DNA of 64,000 nucleotides from Canna indica. Its lineage: Eukaryota > Streptophyta > Magnoliopsida > Zingiberales > Cannaceae. Positions 21,885 to 32,812 of the stretch are shown piece after piece; the first letter of the stretch is position 1; each line of letters opens with the position of its first letter. The stretch spans positions 46,573,501 to 46,637,500 of the forward strand of contig CP136893.1 in the NCBI GenBank assembly GCA_034359265.1, read 5' to 3'. The position numbers and the translations under genes were made by a program. Below the pieces are notes generated by a model. That model was not told the origin of the DNA. It did not search any database and saw only the letters and a list, made by a program, of their open reading frames with translations.

Positions 21885-22334
21885 CCCTAGAGAGCAATAG
21901 AGAGCCGCCCCTTCCATTATATGGTTACCGCCCCTCCTGGAGAAGAAGGCAGCAGATCTTCTCTCTACAATTAGCCCTACCGGCACCATCCTTTGCACCT
22001 TGTGACCGTGTGCCTATTGTTCGAGCATGGGGCAACATGAGGATGTGAATGGACCGTGAGGAGGTGCATCTCGGCAAAGAACGTGCCTGTGTGGACAAGC
22101 TAGAAGCCGGACACTTGGACGACTACGTGATTGTACATTAAAAATTGTGAGATAGTGCTTTCTTCAACATTGGGGCAGCGCTACAAGAGGTATAATTTTT
22201 GGACCTATCATGTAGTAATTGAGTTTTGCATTGTCTAGATCCGAAACAAAGCAATACAACACACATCGGATGGGATCCAGTATGCGTTTGATCCTGTTTG
22301 CATATTATTGTTCAATAAAATTGTTTTGGACTGG
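21885..22334. other. unassigned sequence, possible gene 3'-end relic
   Basis: No ORF longer than about 70 codons. A polyadenylation-like CAATAAAAT is at about 22313. Nothing allows assignment to a gene or element family. It lies between the C2 element and the G2 LTR remnant and might be original flanking DNA. Confidence 0.35.
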
Positions 22335-22735
22335 ATTAGAACTATCGGGCCCGGTCGAACTAGACCCAACAACACCCCAACCATCATTCCAGATCTAACC
22401 ACGTGACCCCATCCAGGGGGCTCCACCCAACCACCTCCCTAAGCCAGACTCAAGACAGGCTAAACGGCTCTGCCCAAGGACCCCACCTTGTCACAGAAGG
22501 ATATTCACATCCTACCTTATCAAGAAAAGATACACCCATCATCTCCGGGATCGACCTTGACCTATTTTGGACAATCTCACTACAAGATATTCGAGTGGCA
22601 ACACCGTCCTTTCCTACAATATAAATAGTCACGGTGCATCGATGTAACCTTAAGTTTCAATTCCATAAACCTCCACCTTGGAATCACCCTAACAGGCGTC
22701 GGAGTGTCTTTTGTAGGTCCCCTCAAGTACATAAA
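22335..22735 (+). mobile_element. G2 Tat-like gypsy 5' LTR remnant
   Basis: Matches 59395-59800 closely: shared blocks include 'aaccacgtgaccc', 'agccagactcaagacag', 'aaacggctctgc', 'atcctaccttatcaagaaaa' and 'tccaccttggaatcacccta'. The outer part and the end are missing. The closing phrase 'ggagtg.cttttg.aggtcccc' is typical of Tat-lineage LTRs. It lies upstream of the G2 gag fragment on the same strand, so it is probably the 5' LTR of the element whose 3' LTR is at 59395-59938. Confidence 0.75.
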
Positions 22736-23167
22736 ATGGATGAGAGACATTCTAAATGATAGTGAAACAATATGATGGTAGAGGATACTGTTAATGGTGG
22801 TGCAGTAAGCTAGAAAGTGTTCCTAGTTGGGTACTATAATCGGTAAGGTGACTAAGGCCTTGTGGTTTGCTATTTACTTAGCCGCTTAGGATAGCATCAG
22901 AAAAGGGGTTTATCATTTAGTGGGAGTTGTTCCTGAGGTTTCCAGTTTAGCACTAGTATAGTATGACAATACTAGGACTGTTGCTCAAAGTTAAGGAAAT
23001 AAGATCCTGCGAAGATCTTTGCATTTCTTAAAAGGTGGTATCACCTCGTTGTTGGAAAGAGGTGATGACTGAAAGTCATTGATGTAGATTAAACTGATTA
23101 CCACGGTAGCATATTCGATCACCACTGAAATTTGGTATACAAATGCTAGGATGATTGGCTAAAGTGC
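22736..23167 (+). pseudogene. C3 copia RNase H C-terminal region
   Basis: Degenerate plus-strand readings give the IAA-KDSIRKGVYHL block, LVGVVPEVSSLALV, DNTRTVAQS (the catalytic-domain DN motif followed by the alternative A/V-Q segment) and SLLERGDD. This is the tail of a copia polyprotein just before the 3' LTR. Several stops occur. Upstream pol and gag of this copy are absent. Confidence 0.65.
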
Positions 23168-23178
23168 AAGTGGGAGAT
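23168..23178 (+). promoter_or_regulatory. polypurine tract of C3 element
   Basis: AAGTGGGAGAT immediately before the LTR start (TCAAAGGAATAGTGCCC). This is a classic copia tract position and sequence. Confidence 0.85.
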
Positions 23179-23633
23179 TCAAAGGAATAGTGCCCTTGAG
23201 CCAATCACATGTCGATGTGTTTATGGACTATTCAAGGGAAATCAACTTAATGAGGCAACTTTTTCATCATATGCTTCATCTGGCTTGGTACATGATTCCG
23301 ATGAACTCCAAGGGTAATCAACTTAATGAGGAAACTTTTTCATCATATGCTGCATCTGGCTAGGCAACTTCATAAAGATTGTGATGAACCCCATGAACTC
23401 GGGCAAATGATTCTGATGCCATGATGAGATCATGCCAGTGAGACTTGGAATCTAGATGCCCATGTTCTAAATATTACCTAGTCATAGGATCACCAATTAG
23501 GAATTGGTGATTCCGGATAGACTAATGCACTTGCTACATGCCCTATATTATAAGGGATAGTTGATTTCACAGTTACCTATGAGCCGTCATTAATGTACAA
23601 GTGCAAGTGCTCATTAGGGAATGAGTTCACTGA

Positions 23634-25154
23634 TGTTGGCTAAGGTTTTCAACCTTGGTCTTAATCTCAATTTTGAAGATAATTAACAAACATGAAACTA
23701 ATGATTTCATTAGGAGTTATTTTCAGGTTCCATATCGATTAGTGTTGGACATTTCCGATCGAAAAAATCGAAGAAATCAAAGAAATCAACAAGGACGATC
23801 ATCGACGATTGGGATTCTTTGGGAAGTTAGAGTCTAGGTTTAGTGTGTCTAACTTGTGTTGTAATCCACTTTTATAATGCAAAGAACCCAAAAACCAAAT
23901 CCGAACCCCAAAACACGAAAACCCAAAAACTGCCCTGAAATTCACTAAGCCTAGGGAGCTCCTTGGAGGGCTATATGACCTAGACATTTTCTTGACACCA
24001 AAAATGCCGGTAATTGTTCCTTAGGTAAAAACTAGATAACGAGATATTTTTAAGGATTTTATGGAAGCTTTTAGTCTACTCATATTTGACCCGAAAGATT
24101 AGAAAATTTGTACTAGACCCCAAAAGTTAGATTTTGATTCTTAAGGATTTTGATTTTTTAGATATTTTTATTGAATCCAAATGGGGGGTAATCCTTATAT
24201 AACATTTATGTTTTAAAGTAGTTTGCCCAAGTTCGGTCGATCGACTGGCCGACCGGCAGAAGGTGAAGGCATTTTGATTGACCGACCGGTGGACCGAACA
24301 ATGCCCAGAATGGGTAGAATGCCTTCGGTCGCTTGGCAGTCTCTCGGTCGATCGACCGACAAGCAATCGGGCATCGCCAACTTGTAGAAATCAGCCCGTT
24401 GGGAGAGCTGTTTTGGCTCTCTCTTCTTGGGGCTTTTATATACTAGCCCTTGAGTGCCTTCCTCCATGATCTTGACCTTTATTTAGCCATCCTTGCAAAA
24501 ACCCTAGTCTTGATCTCCACTCATTGATTTAGCCTTGAAGCTTCATCGATTCATCATCTTAATGCATCAAGAGGACTAGGGAGTTTTCTTTGGAGCTAAG
24601 TATTTGTTGTATTATTTATTTGCTCCATTGTTTGTATATTTTGTGGTTTATTTTCATTGTATAACATTTGTGTAAACCTAGAGTGCTAGGTTGATTGAGT
24701 TGGTGGTTGCCTTGGTGTTAAGACTTAAAACCACCGTTGTAAACTTAGTTTATTAAGATTAGTTGAGTTGTCCTTAGGTTGAGGTGGGTGAGTGCTCTCG
24801 GTAGGAAGACGGGATACTTTCGGGTGTGGAAGTGCCTTCGGTTTGAGAGCGGACACTTTCCGGTGTAAAGTCCTCATTGTAAGTAAACTAATTAATTTAG
24901 TTATAATAGTTTGGAAATCCTAAGCGGGGTGCTTAGGTAGTGGAGTAGGCATTGGAGCTGAACCACTATAAATCATTATGTTAGCATTGATATTTTGTTT
25001 GTATTAATTGCTTTATCATTAATCGCTTTCGCTTTTAGTCATTCAATTGTGAATTGCCTAAGTAATCTAAGAAACATCTAAAATCGAATTTAGGCAAATA
25101 GATTTAGTTAACACACTATTCACCCCCCCCTCTAGTGTGGCCATTTCACCAACA
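23634..25154 (+). mobile_element. C2-type solo LTR within C3 LTR
   Basis: Starts TGTTGGCTAAGGTTTT, ends CACCAACA after the CCCCCCCCTCTAGTGTGGCC block. No internal region. About 1520 bp. TCGACCGA-type motifs at 24230-24365. A clean TSD is not visible: the left flank is ACTGA and the right flank begins ACAAA. Its interruption of an otherwise continuous C3 LTR proves it is younger than that LTR. Confidence 0.85.
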
Positions 25155-26140
25155 ACAAACAGACTTGCACGAGGAACACAAAATGGAATACTTACATAAG
25201 TGTCAATACAATGTTCCTCGGGTGATAGTAGGTGCAAGCAGTCCTTGGACCTAAGGTTGGAATGGTTACCTTGTGAGTGATGACCCATTGCTTTGGTTAT
25301 ATCCCTACGTGGCCCTCAGCCTCATGTGTCAAGTATTACTGGGTATGGGGAAGCATTCATGGAGGTAGGTGAGCAACCAACATGGAATCGGTTACTCCTA
25401 GTGAGAGGAGATAATGACCTATGTGTCCCTGCAAGTGTCGACTCAGGAATCTCAGGCCAAAGTAGACATGAAAGTCAAGAAGATGTTTCTGACGTTTCAT
25501 TATTGAGATGACATCTTGGCGGGTGGAATACATATGAATCGGTATTAGGGTTTGATACTTCTTCCGTACCCTAGCCAACTTCAGGACATTGTAATCGAGA
25601 GATTTAGTTGCACGGTAAACAATCACCGAAGGGCGTTCGATCCATGTAGATTGAACCTCACACTATCCGAGTAGTCATGACACATTGCTAGATGTCAATC
25701 TTGACTTGTGAGTGGAGTCTCTACGACCACACTAAAGGGGTTGAGTGGAGGCTCGTAAGATTTGAATAGAAATTGTTCTATGGGATCTGACTCTCCGTTA
25801 TGCACAACTCATTGCTGACTTAGTGTGGGGCCCAATGGGTCACACACAACAAGCTAATCTCGTAACGGGCTTTATGAGATAGAGTCCGAATGCGGCACTA
25901 TATGTCTACTAGCATGGACATATGCAACTCGATCACGGATCTCGTTTACGGACATAATAGGAAAGGTGTTTCCTATAGAAACAAATACGCGAGGAAGGAG
26001 TTCCTCGGTAACCCTAATTTGTAGGGTAGCCCTATTTTGTAGGGTAACCATAAAGTCATAGGGTATGGCACGCGATATTATTTTTTGGGGTTGATTAAAC
26101 TTAATTATGTATTAAGTAATTAATTAACCAATAGACGGGG

Positions 26141-26169
26141 ATTATGTTTAATTAAGAATTAAACATAAT
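26141..26169. repeat. perfect AT-rich inverted repeat in C3 LTR
   Basis: Arms ATTATGTTTAATT and AATTAAACATAAT with a 3-base centre. An almost identical palindrome is in the C3 LTR at about 40648-40677, and a diverged one near 28001. Confidence 0.75.
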
Positions 26170-26204
26170 TACACTGAGGGAAAATTTTGATTTTTCCAAT
26201 GCGC

Positions 26205-26480
26205 CTACACCTATTAATTAGGAATTGGTTTATTTAGATAAATCATAATTAATAGGGAATTGATTTATTTAAATAAATCATATATATTAATAGATAATTG
26301 ATTTATTTGGTTAAATCATGGTTCTATTAATAAATAGGAGTTTGATTTATCTCATCCCTATTCTTTAGGTGATAGGTTTTAGGAGATAAATATAACCTAT
26401 TGATAAGCATTTAATTTATGTAGATAAATTAATATTCTATTTAATTGGTTTTTGATTTATTCTGGATAAATTATAAAACC
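26205..26480 (+). repeat. AT-rich palindromic subrepeats of C3 LTR
   Basis: The word GATTTATTTAGATAAATC or close variants recurs every 40-55 bases, alternating with 'aattaatagg'. Equivalent arrays occur at 28085-28275 and 40780-41010 and, inverted, at 6520-6610. Confidence 0.7.
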
Positions 26481-26667
26481 ATTAAATATGAAAATTATAG
26501 ATGAGGCAAACCCTAGATTTTTGAAATCCGAAGTGAGTTTCTAATTGAACTCCTCCTTGGTGACCGACCTCCACCTTCTGGATCTTCCCTTCTTCTCTTC
26601 TTGGGTGTGTCGCAATCTTCATCTTATTGGAGGAGTCCAAGAGGATAACGAGGTATCTTCACCTCTT

Positions 26668-29343
26668 TGAAATGAATAGTTCCCTTAAGCCAATCACATG
26701 TCGATGTATTCAGGGACTATTCAAGGATAATCAACTTTATGAGGCAACTTTTCATCATATGTTGTATCTTTATTTATAAAGATTATGATGAACCCCAAGA
26801 ATTCGGACAAATAATTCTAAGGCCATGATGAGATCATGCCAGTGAGACTTAGAATCCAGATGCCCATGTTCTAAATGTTCCTAGTCATATGATCACCGAT
26901 TAGGGGATTGGTGATTCCGAATAGACTAGTGCACTCGGTATATGCCCTATACTATAGGGGGTAGCTGATCTCACAATTACCTATGAGCCATCATTAATGT
27001 ACAAGTGCAAGTGCTCATTAGTGAATGAGTTCACTAAACGGACCTACACGAGGAACACAGAATGGAATCCTTACATGAGTATCAAAAGGATGTTCCTCAG
27101 GTGATAGTAAGTGCAAGCAGTCCTTGGACCTGAGGTTATCATGGTTACCTTGTGAGTGATGACCCATTGCTTTGGTTCTATCCCTACGTGGCCCTCAGCG
27201 TCAAGTGTCGGGTATTACTAGCATGGGAAAGCATTCATGGAGATAGGTGAGCAACCAACATGGAATCAGTTACTCCTAGTAAGAGGAGATAATGTCCTAT
27301 GTGTCACTGCGAGTGTCGACTCGGAATCTCTGGCCATAGTAGAAATGAAAGTTAGGAAGATGTTTCTGATGTTTCATTATTGAGATGACATCTTGGCGGG
27401 TGGAATACATATGAATCGGTATTAGGATTTGACACTTCCTTCATACCCTAGCCTAATTCGGGACATTGTAACCGAGGGATTTAGTTGCATGGTAACTAAT
27501 CACCGAAGGATGTTCAATCCCTGTAGATTGAACCTACACGATCCGAGTAGTCATGACATGTTGCTAGACGTCAATCTTGACTTGTGAGTTGAGTCCCTCA
27601 TGACCACACTAAAGGGGTTTAGTGGAAGCTCGTAAGATTTGAATAGAAGTCGTTCTATCGGATCCGACTCTTCGTTATTCACAACTCACTGCTAGCTTAA
27701 TGTGGGGCTCAATGGGTCACACACAACAAGCTAACCTCGTAACAGACCTTATGAGATAATGTCTGAATGCGGCCTTATATGTCTACTAGCGTGGACAATG
27801 CTGCAACTCGATCACTAATCTCGTTTACAGACATGATAGAAAATATGTTTCCTATAGGAACGAATGTGCGAGGAAGGAGTTCCTCGGTAACCCTAATTTG
27901 TAGGGCATCCCTAAATTGTAAGGATTGGCACATAATAATATTATATGTGGTTGATTAAATTTAATTTTAAATTAAATATTTAATTAACCACTTGACGAAG
28001 ATTGTATTTAATTATGAATTAAATATAATTTGATTTTGAATCAAATATACATGTTGGAAAAATTAGTTTCTAACCATGAGCCTAACCAATTAATTAGGAA
28101 TTAATTTATTTGGATAAATCCTAATTATTAGTAATTTCACTTATGGAGATAAATCATAAAATTAATAGATATATGATTTATGAGGATAAATCATAATTCT
28201 ATTTATTTAGATAATTATGATTCCTATTGATAGGCTCTTAATTTATGGAGATAAATTTATATTTATATTTAATTGGATTTAATTAATTTTGTATTAATTA
28301 TAAAACAATTAAATATGAAATATTTTTTGGAGGCAAACCCCAGAAATTTGAATTTCGGGGAGAGTTTTTTTAGGGGGGCGGGTCTACTCTTTTAGCCACC
28401 CATGCCTCTATAAACTGGTGGCCGACCCTCCTTCAAGGGGATGAAGAACTTGATTCTTGAGAGGGTTTTTGAGTGGAAAAGTTCCAAAAAATCCCTCCTC
28501 CTTTCCCATGGTGGTCAGCCATCTTCTTCCTCCTTTCACTGACTTTTGGTGAAACCAAATTGAAGGTGTCTTCTACTTGGGTGTGCCGCCTACTTCATCT
28601 TCTTGAAGGAGTCCAAGAAGGACAGCGAGGTATTCTTTTGTCTACCCTCTCGTTCCGTTGTTTTCTCATTCCCTCTTCCTCCCTTTTTGGTGATCGATTC
28701 TTGGTGGAAGGGTCGGCCTTGCCTAGGTGGATTTCGGGATTAAGAAAGCTTCTCCGTTGAGCAACAACGAGCCCCGGTGTTCGTTGCCCCTATTGTTGCG
28801 AGGTGCTTGGTGTAGACTATTGTTGACGTGCACGTGTAAGTCTCATGACAAGGATAGGATCAGCCATATCCAACCGTGGTATAACTGTTGCTAAAGTAGA
28901 TAGTTGTTTTGGGATGTTTCGAATTTTTTAAATCGCTCTTTCCGCTGCATTTTCGATTCCTATCCCAACACTCTTTTCTTTCGTTCTGGTATTTTCTCAT
29001 CCTCTGTACTTCCCTCTTTGATGCCCAGCTCTTGGTGGAAGGGCTGGCCTTGCCTTGGTGGATTTCGGGATTGAGAAAGCTTCTCCGTTGAGCCACAATG
29101 AGCCCCGGTGTTCGCTGCCCCTGTTGTTGCGATGTGTTGGTGTGGACTACCATTGGAGGACGTGCACTTGTGCATCTCAAGACGGGGATTGGATCAACCA
29201 TACCAACCGCGGTTTGAGGTATATCTTCTCCTTCTTCTCCGATGTTGAATTCCTTAATATTGCTAAAGTAGATCGTTGTTTTCGGGATAGTTTGAATTTT
29301 TTAAATTGCTATTTCCGCTGTGTTTTTGATTCCTATCCCAACA
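26668..29343 (+). mobile_element. second C3 LTR, with duplicated 3' end
   Basis: Starts TGAAATGAATAGTTCCC directly after the truncated first LTR and ends TATCCCAACA at 29343. It is the same family as 39423-41762. The final ~330-370 bases occur twice in tandem (about 28640-28970 and 28971-29343). Two LTRs back to back without an internal region point to recombination between C3 copies. The ORFs at 28473-28760 and 29055-29528 read through this LTR and are not genes, except that the end of the latter enters G2 gag. Confidence 0.85.
28640..29343 (+). repeat. tandem duplication of C3 LTR 3' end
   Basis: Both halves contain 'cttggtggaaggg', 'ggatttcgggatt', 'agaaagcttctccgttgagc' and end 'gattcctatcccaaca'. 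Spacing is 331 bases in the middle and 373 at the end, because the first half lacks about 40 bases. The two halves are about as diverged from one another as separate copies. Confidence 0.82.
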
Positions 29344-29452
29344 CTATTAACTCCTTTGAAGAACTCTCCCCCGTCTTCCTCATCCGTTTCACCATGTCAC
29401 GATTATATCATAAGACGATAGCTACCCTCTGCTACGCCAGACAAGGGAAACA
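29344..29452 (+). pseudogene. G2 gypsy gag fragment
   Basis: Reads INSFEELSPVFLIRFTMSR followed by an ARQGK motif. This matches the Retrotrans_gag pattern of Tat/Athila-type gypsy elements (…SFEELSxxFLxxF…). It has the same orientation as the G2 protease (38827), RT (41763) and integrase. It is cut at 29452 by the C2 LTR starting TGTTGGCCTAAGG. Confidence 0.65.
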
Positions 29453-29646
29453 TGTTGGCCTAAGGTTTTCTACCTTGGATTTAATCTCAGTTTTCATGAT
29501 AACAAACATAGAACTAATGTTTCATTGATAAATACTTTTAGGTCCATATCAGTTATCACACGACATCCGCGATCGAAAAAATCAGAGAAATCGGAGAAAT
29601 CGGCAAGGACTCTCATCAACGCTCAGTATTCTTTGGGAAGATAGAG
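29453..29646 (+). mobile_element. C2 LTR, first part, split by G1 solo LTR
   Basis: Begins TGTTGGCCTAAGGTTTTC and is continuous with 32384-32812 after removing the G1 LTR (TSD TAGAG). The joined sequence matches 23634-24220 base for base over most of its length. The remainder of the LTR, including the TCGACCGA segment and TATA box, is missing. Confidence 0.85.
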
Positions 29647-32383
29647 TGTAAGACCCGAAAATATTTCCTAATATAAAAAATTTGTTTTGCTGCAGCACGT
29701 CGGACCCGGGGGTAGTCGAGTCGAGTCTCAGGATCGCCTCAAGTGAAAAGGTATGACTCGACTAATGATTCATGGAATCTATTCGGGTGATTAACTTTCC
29801 TTTCATGAAATCATACCTTAAATCAAGTTAAATCGATTCATATTGTCGGTTGAGTCAAAACCCAAGTTGAGTTCAGGTTTAGTCGAGTCTCAAGTATTAG
29901 TCAAGTGAGTCCAGGAGCTATTTTTAGCTAGATGAGGGATTAAAACCCCTCATCTTGGAGCCGTGCGACTCATCCTTTGAGTCGCACAAGGCTGCCTAGG
30001 GAGAGAGGAAGAAGAGCTAGGAGAAGGGGGGACTTGGATCGATCCGGGATTTCGTGTCGTCGCCAAAAAAATTTCAAGTCGTCGTCACCCGATCTTTCGT
30101 TCTCCGCAATCTAGGTGAGTGGTTAGAATTTGAAAGCATGGGGGAGACAGGTAGCCGAACCCCTAGTTGTGATAGGATGAGTTTTCTCATGATCTTTCCG
30201 ACGGATCTTGATTTTATCGACGTGTAATCACTATTTTGTATGATTTCTTGTCGGATTACCTTGTTTCTTCATCGACTTTTCAATTGCTAGGGCTGCCGAG
30301 TCATGGGAAAAGGGGAAAGGTCATGCCAAAATTTTCTCCAATTCCCTTGATGGCAATAAGGCCGTTAGATGATCTCATGTTCATGATTGATGTAGTTCAA
30401 ATCATAAATTTCACGCGTTATGAAGCATGTCTTCCCTATATCTCTTTGATGTGGCCGAATGAACCCTACACCGCATGAAGAGGGTTCGGCCAAGGGTAAG
30501 GGAAGGGGTAAAATAGTCCATTGATATTAAGTTATATTCGGAATCGAAGAATTAGAGGTATAGCTAGAGTCTCCTTTCCCTTTCCTACCTTAAGGGCCAT
30601 GGCCAAGCAAGGTTTTCCTTGCTCATGGCTCAGCCAAGACTAGGGAGGGGAGAAGAGCGTAGCTTTAGATGGAAACTTACTTGATTATAAGGTTCACACA
30701 TGTAGGTATGACAATACTTAGGAAGAACATAAATCATAGCAAATAGATTGATTGATTTTGAATTGTAGGAATGCTAGCCTTATGACCATCCTTAGCATTA
30801 GATCTTTAAATTTTGAAATGTTGCAATTGTTTACCATGCTTAGTATTTCCTACATTTTATAATTCATTACTACCTTGCCATGTTAGATAATTGTTTCTTA
30901 TTGAGCTTAATTCATAGCAAATAGATTGATTGATTTTGAATTGTAGGAATGCTAGCCTTATAACCATCCTTAGCATTAGATCTTTAAATTTTGAAATGTT
31001 GCAATTGTTTACCATGCTTAGTATTTCCTACATTTTTTAATTCATTACTACCTTGCCATGTTAGATAATTGTTTCTTATTGAGCTTAATTCCTAAGGTAG
31101 TGTAAAGTTGTTATGCATGAATATTGTGGTTATTTATAGTAGATGTTGTAACATTTGAATATTTTTCTTTAAATTATACATGCTGTCCAAAAATGTTCAT
31201 GGGCGGAATTCCAAAGTCGGTACAAGGAATTGCTCACCCAAGGTAGTGTAGAAGGGTAGACAATATGTAAGGCGTCGCGAGACGTCCTTCGTGCTTATAT
31301 GGAAACTTAGCTAGGAGACGATATCACTTCTAGGACTTCTTGTAAACATTTGGAAACCTAGAACTCCTAGGTGTACACATTGTGAAAGGGCGGCATAAAT
31401 TGTTGACCCTGTAGCCCGGATTAGGGCTAGATACGGGCAATGACCCGAAGTGTATATATGGAAACCCTAGGATATTGATTGTGTGATGTGCTTGAGATGG
31501 TCCGCCGAGGAGCGTGGAGGTCGGGAATGACCAATGATCAGCTCGGCCAGTGTTGGGTCTTGTGGTGCGCCAGTGGGCCCGCTAGGTGCCAGACCCCAGT
31601 TGGGTGGGACAAGCTATCCTTACCCCAGACGGTGTCTGAAGACTAGTGGACCATCCTAGTCGACGGTCCGGGATTATTTGCTTACATCTTGAGATGATGT
31701 GATCGATGGCCAGTATGATACTACCTGATATGGTAGGGATGGCTATAGCCGAGATATTTATTCCAGAAGCAGGCCCAAGGGTCGAATACCGGAGGCTTGA
31801 TAGGCCGAGATGGCAGGTTATCATATTCAGTTGTACAGATTGACCCATTGGGGGTCGGTAGTCGCATTAGAAGTATTTTACCTCCTTATACATTCATTTT
31901 GTTTCCTTATATGACATATGCATGACTGAGGCTTATGTGGAGGTTCACTAAAGCCACTCACTGAGTCCCAAGTGAACTCACAGTTTATTCTTTATTTTTG
32001 CAGAGCATGAGTAGTGACTTAGCTTGTCGACATGGTGCAGCTGGTGGGCGGGAGATGGTGCTATATCTCGTGGCGGCGTCCATGAGTCATAGACCAGTGT
32101 CTAGTAGTGTTTGTTTTGATTCTGCACTGACAGTTGTATTTGAAAAAGAGTTGTAAAACTTATTACTTGAACGTTCAGTTATTTTGATATTGGTGTTCTT
32201 ACTTGTTTTGGAAAACATAAAAATTGTGACTTTAAAAACTTTTAATAAAGTGTGTTGAGATTTCTTTTATTCGATGTCTTGGTCTTCTTTATGTCAGTGT
32301 AGATAGTAGGTTACAGGGCAGGATGTAGGCCCTGGCCCCTGTAGGCCCTGGCCGGTGACACTACTCTCAGTTGGCGTATGACA
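29647..32383 (+). mobile_element. G1 chromovirus solo LTR with TSD TAGAG
   Basis: Starts TGTAAGACCCGAAAATATTTCC and ends TTGGCGTATGACA. TAGAG is at 29642-29646 and 32384-32388. 2737 bp. The end block 'ccctggccggtgaca' matches the inverted copy at 55066. Contains a 178-bp tandem duplication. ORFs such as 30236-30478 lie within the LTR and have no recognisable product. Confidence 0.94.
30734..31089 (+). repeat. 178-bp tandem duplication in G1 solo LTR
   Basis: Two adjacent copies begin TCATAGCAAATAGATTGATT at 30734 and 30912. They differ at only about two positions (tatgacc/tataacc; cattttata/catttttta), so the duplication is far younger than the LTR family divergence. The other G1 LTRs lack the second copy as far as I can see. 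Confidence 0.92.
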
Positions 32384-32812
32384 TAGAGTTTAGGTTTAGG
32401 GCATCTAGAATACGTTGTAAATCCTCATGATGATGCAAACAACCCAAAATACCAAACCCAGCCCCCAAAACCTAAAAAAAATCGAAAAATTAGAAAACGA
32501 CCTTGGAATTCACTAAGCTTAGGGAGCTCCTTGGAGGGCTATATAACCTAGACATTTTCTTGGCACCAAAATTTCCAGTAATTGTTCGTTAGGTAAAAAC
32601 TAGATAACGAGATATTTTTAAGGATTTTTTGAAAGCCTTTAGCCTACCCATATTTGAATCGGAAGATTATAAAATTTCTATTTTTCGGAAATTTGTACTA
32701 TACCCCAAAAGTTAGATTTTGATTCTTAAGGATTTTGATTTTTAGATATTTTTATTGAATCCAAATGGGGGGTAGTCCGTATATAACATTTTTGTTTTAG
32801 AGTTATTAACTT
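32384..32812 (+). mobile_element. C2 LTR, second part
   Basis: Continues the LTR begun at 29453 ('tagagtttaggtttagggc…'). It ends abruptly near 32812 where the matching LTR at 23634 continues into its TCGACCGA segment; here the sequence passes to C2 internal non-coding DNA. A deletion has removed the rest of the LTR, the PBS and gag. Confidence 0.8.

Larger units (their letters stand above)
23179..26667 (+). mobile_element. C3 copia 3' LTR, split by a C2 solo LTR
   Basis: First part 23179-23633, second part 25155-26667. The split is caused by the C2 LTR at 23634-25154. The first part starts after the polypurine tract. The second resumes with 'acagacttgcacgaggaacac', the normal continuation in other copies, and includes AT-rich palindromic subrepeats (26100-26480). 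The last ~250 bases of the LTR are missing at the junction with the next C3 LTR (26668). ORFs on either strand inside are not genes. Confidence 0.85.

Noticed and set aside
21885..22334. Protein-coding host gene
   Set aside because: No ORF of meaningful length and no recognisable family; only a polyadenylation-like word.
23634..25154. A clean TSD for this C2 solo LTR
   Set aside because: Flanks ACTGA and ACAAA do not match well; the insertion is supported by the split C3 LTR instead.
28473..29201. ORFs of 95-157 codons
   Set aside because: Within the C3 LTR end duplication; no conserved frame between copies and no protein family, except the last part of the plus ORF, which enters the G2 gag fragment.
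30236..30478. 80-codon ORF as a host gene
   Set aside because: Inside a solo LTR bounded by the TSD TAGAG; no homology recognised.
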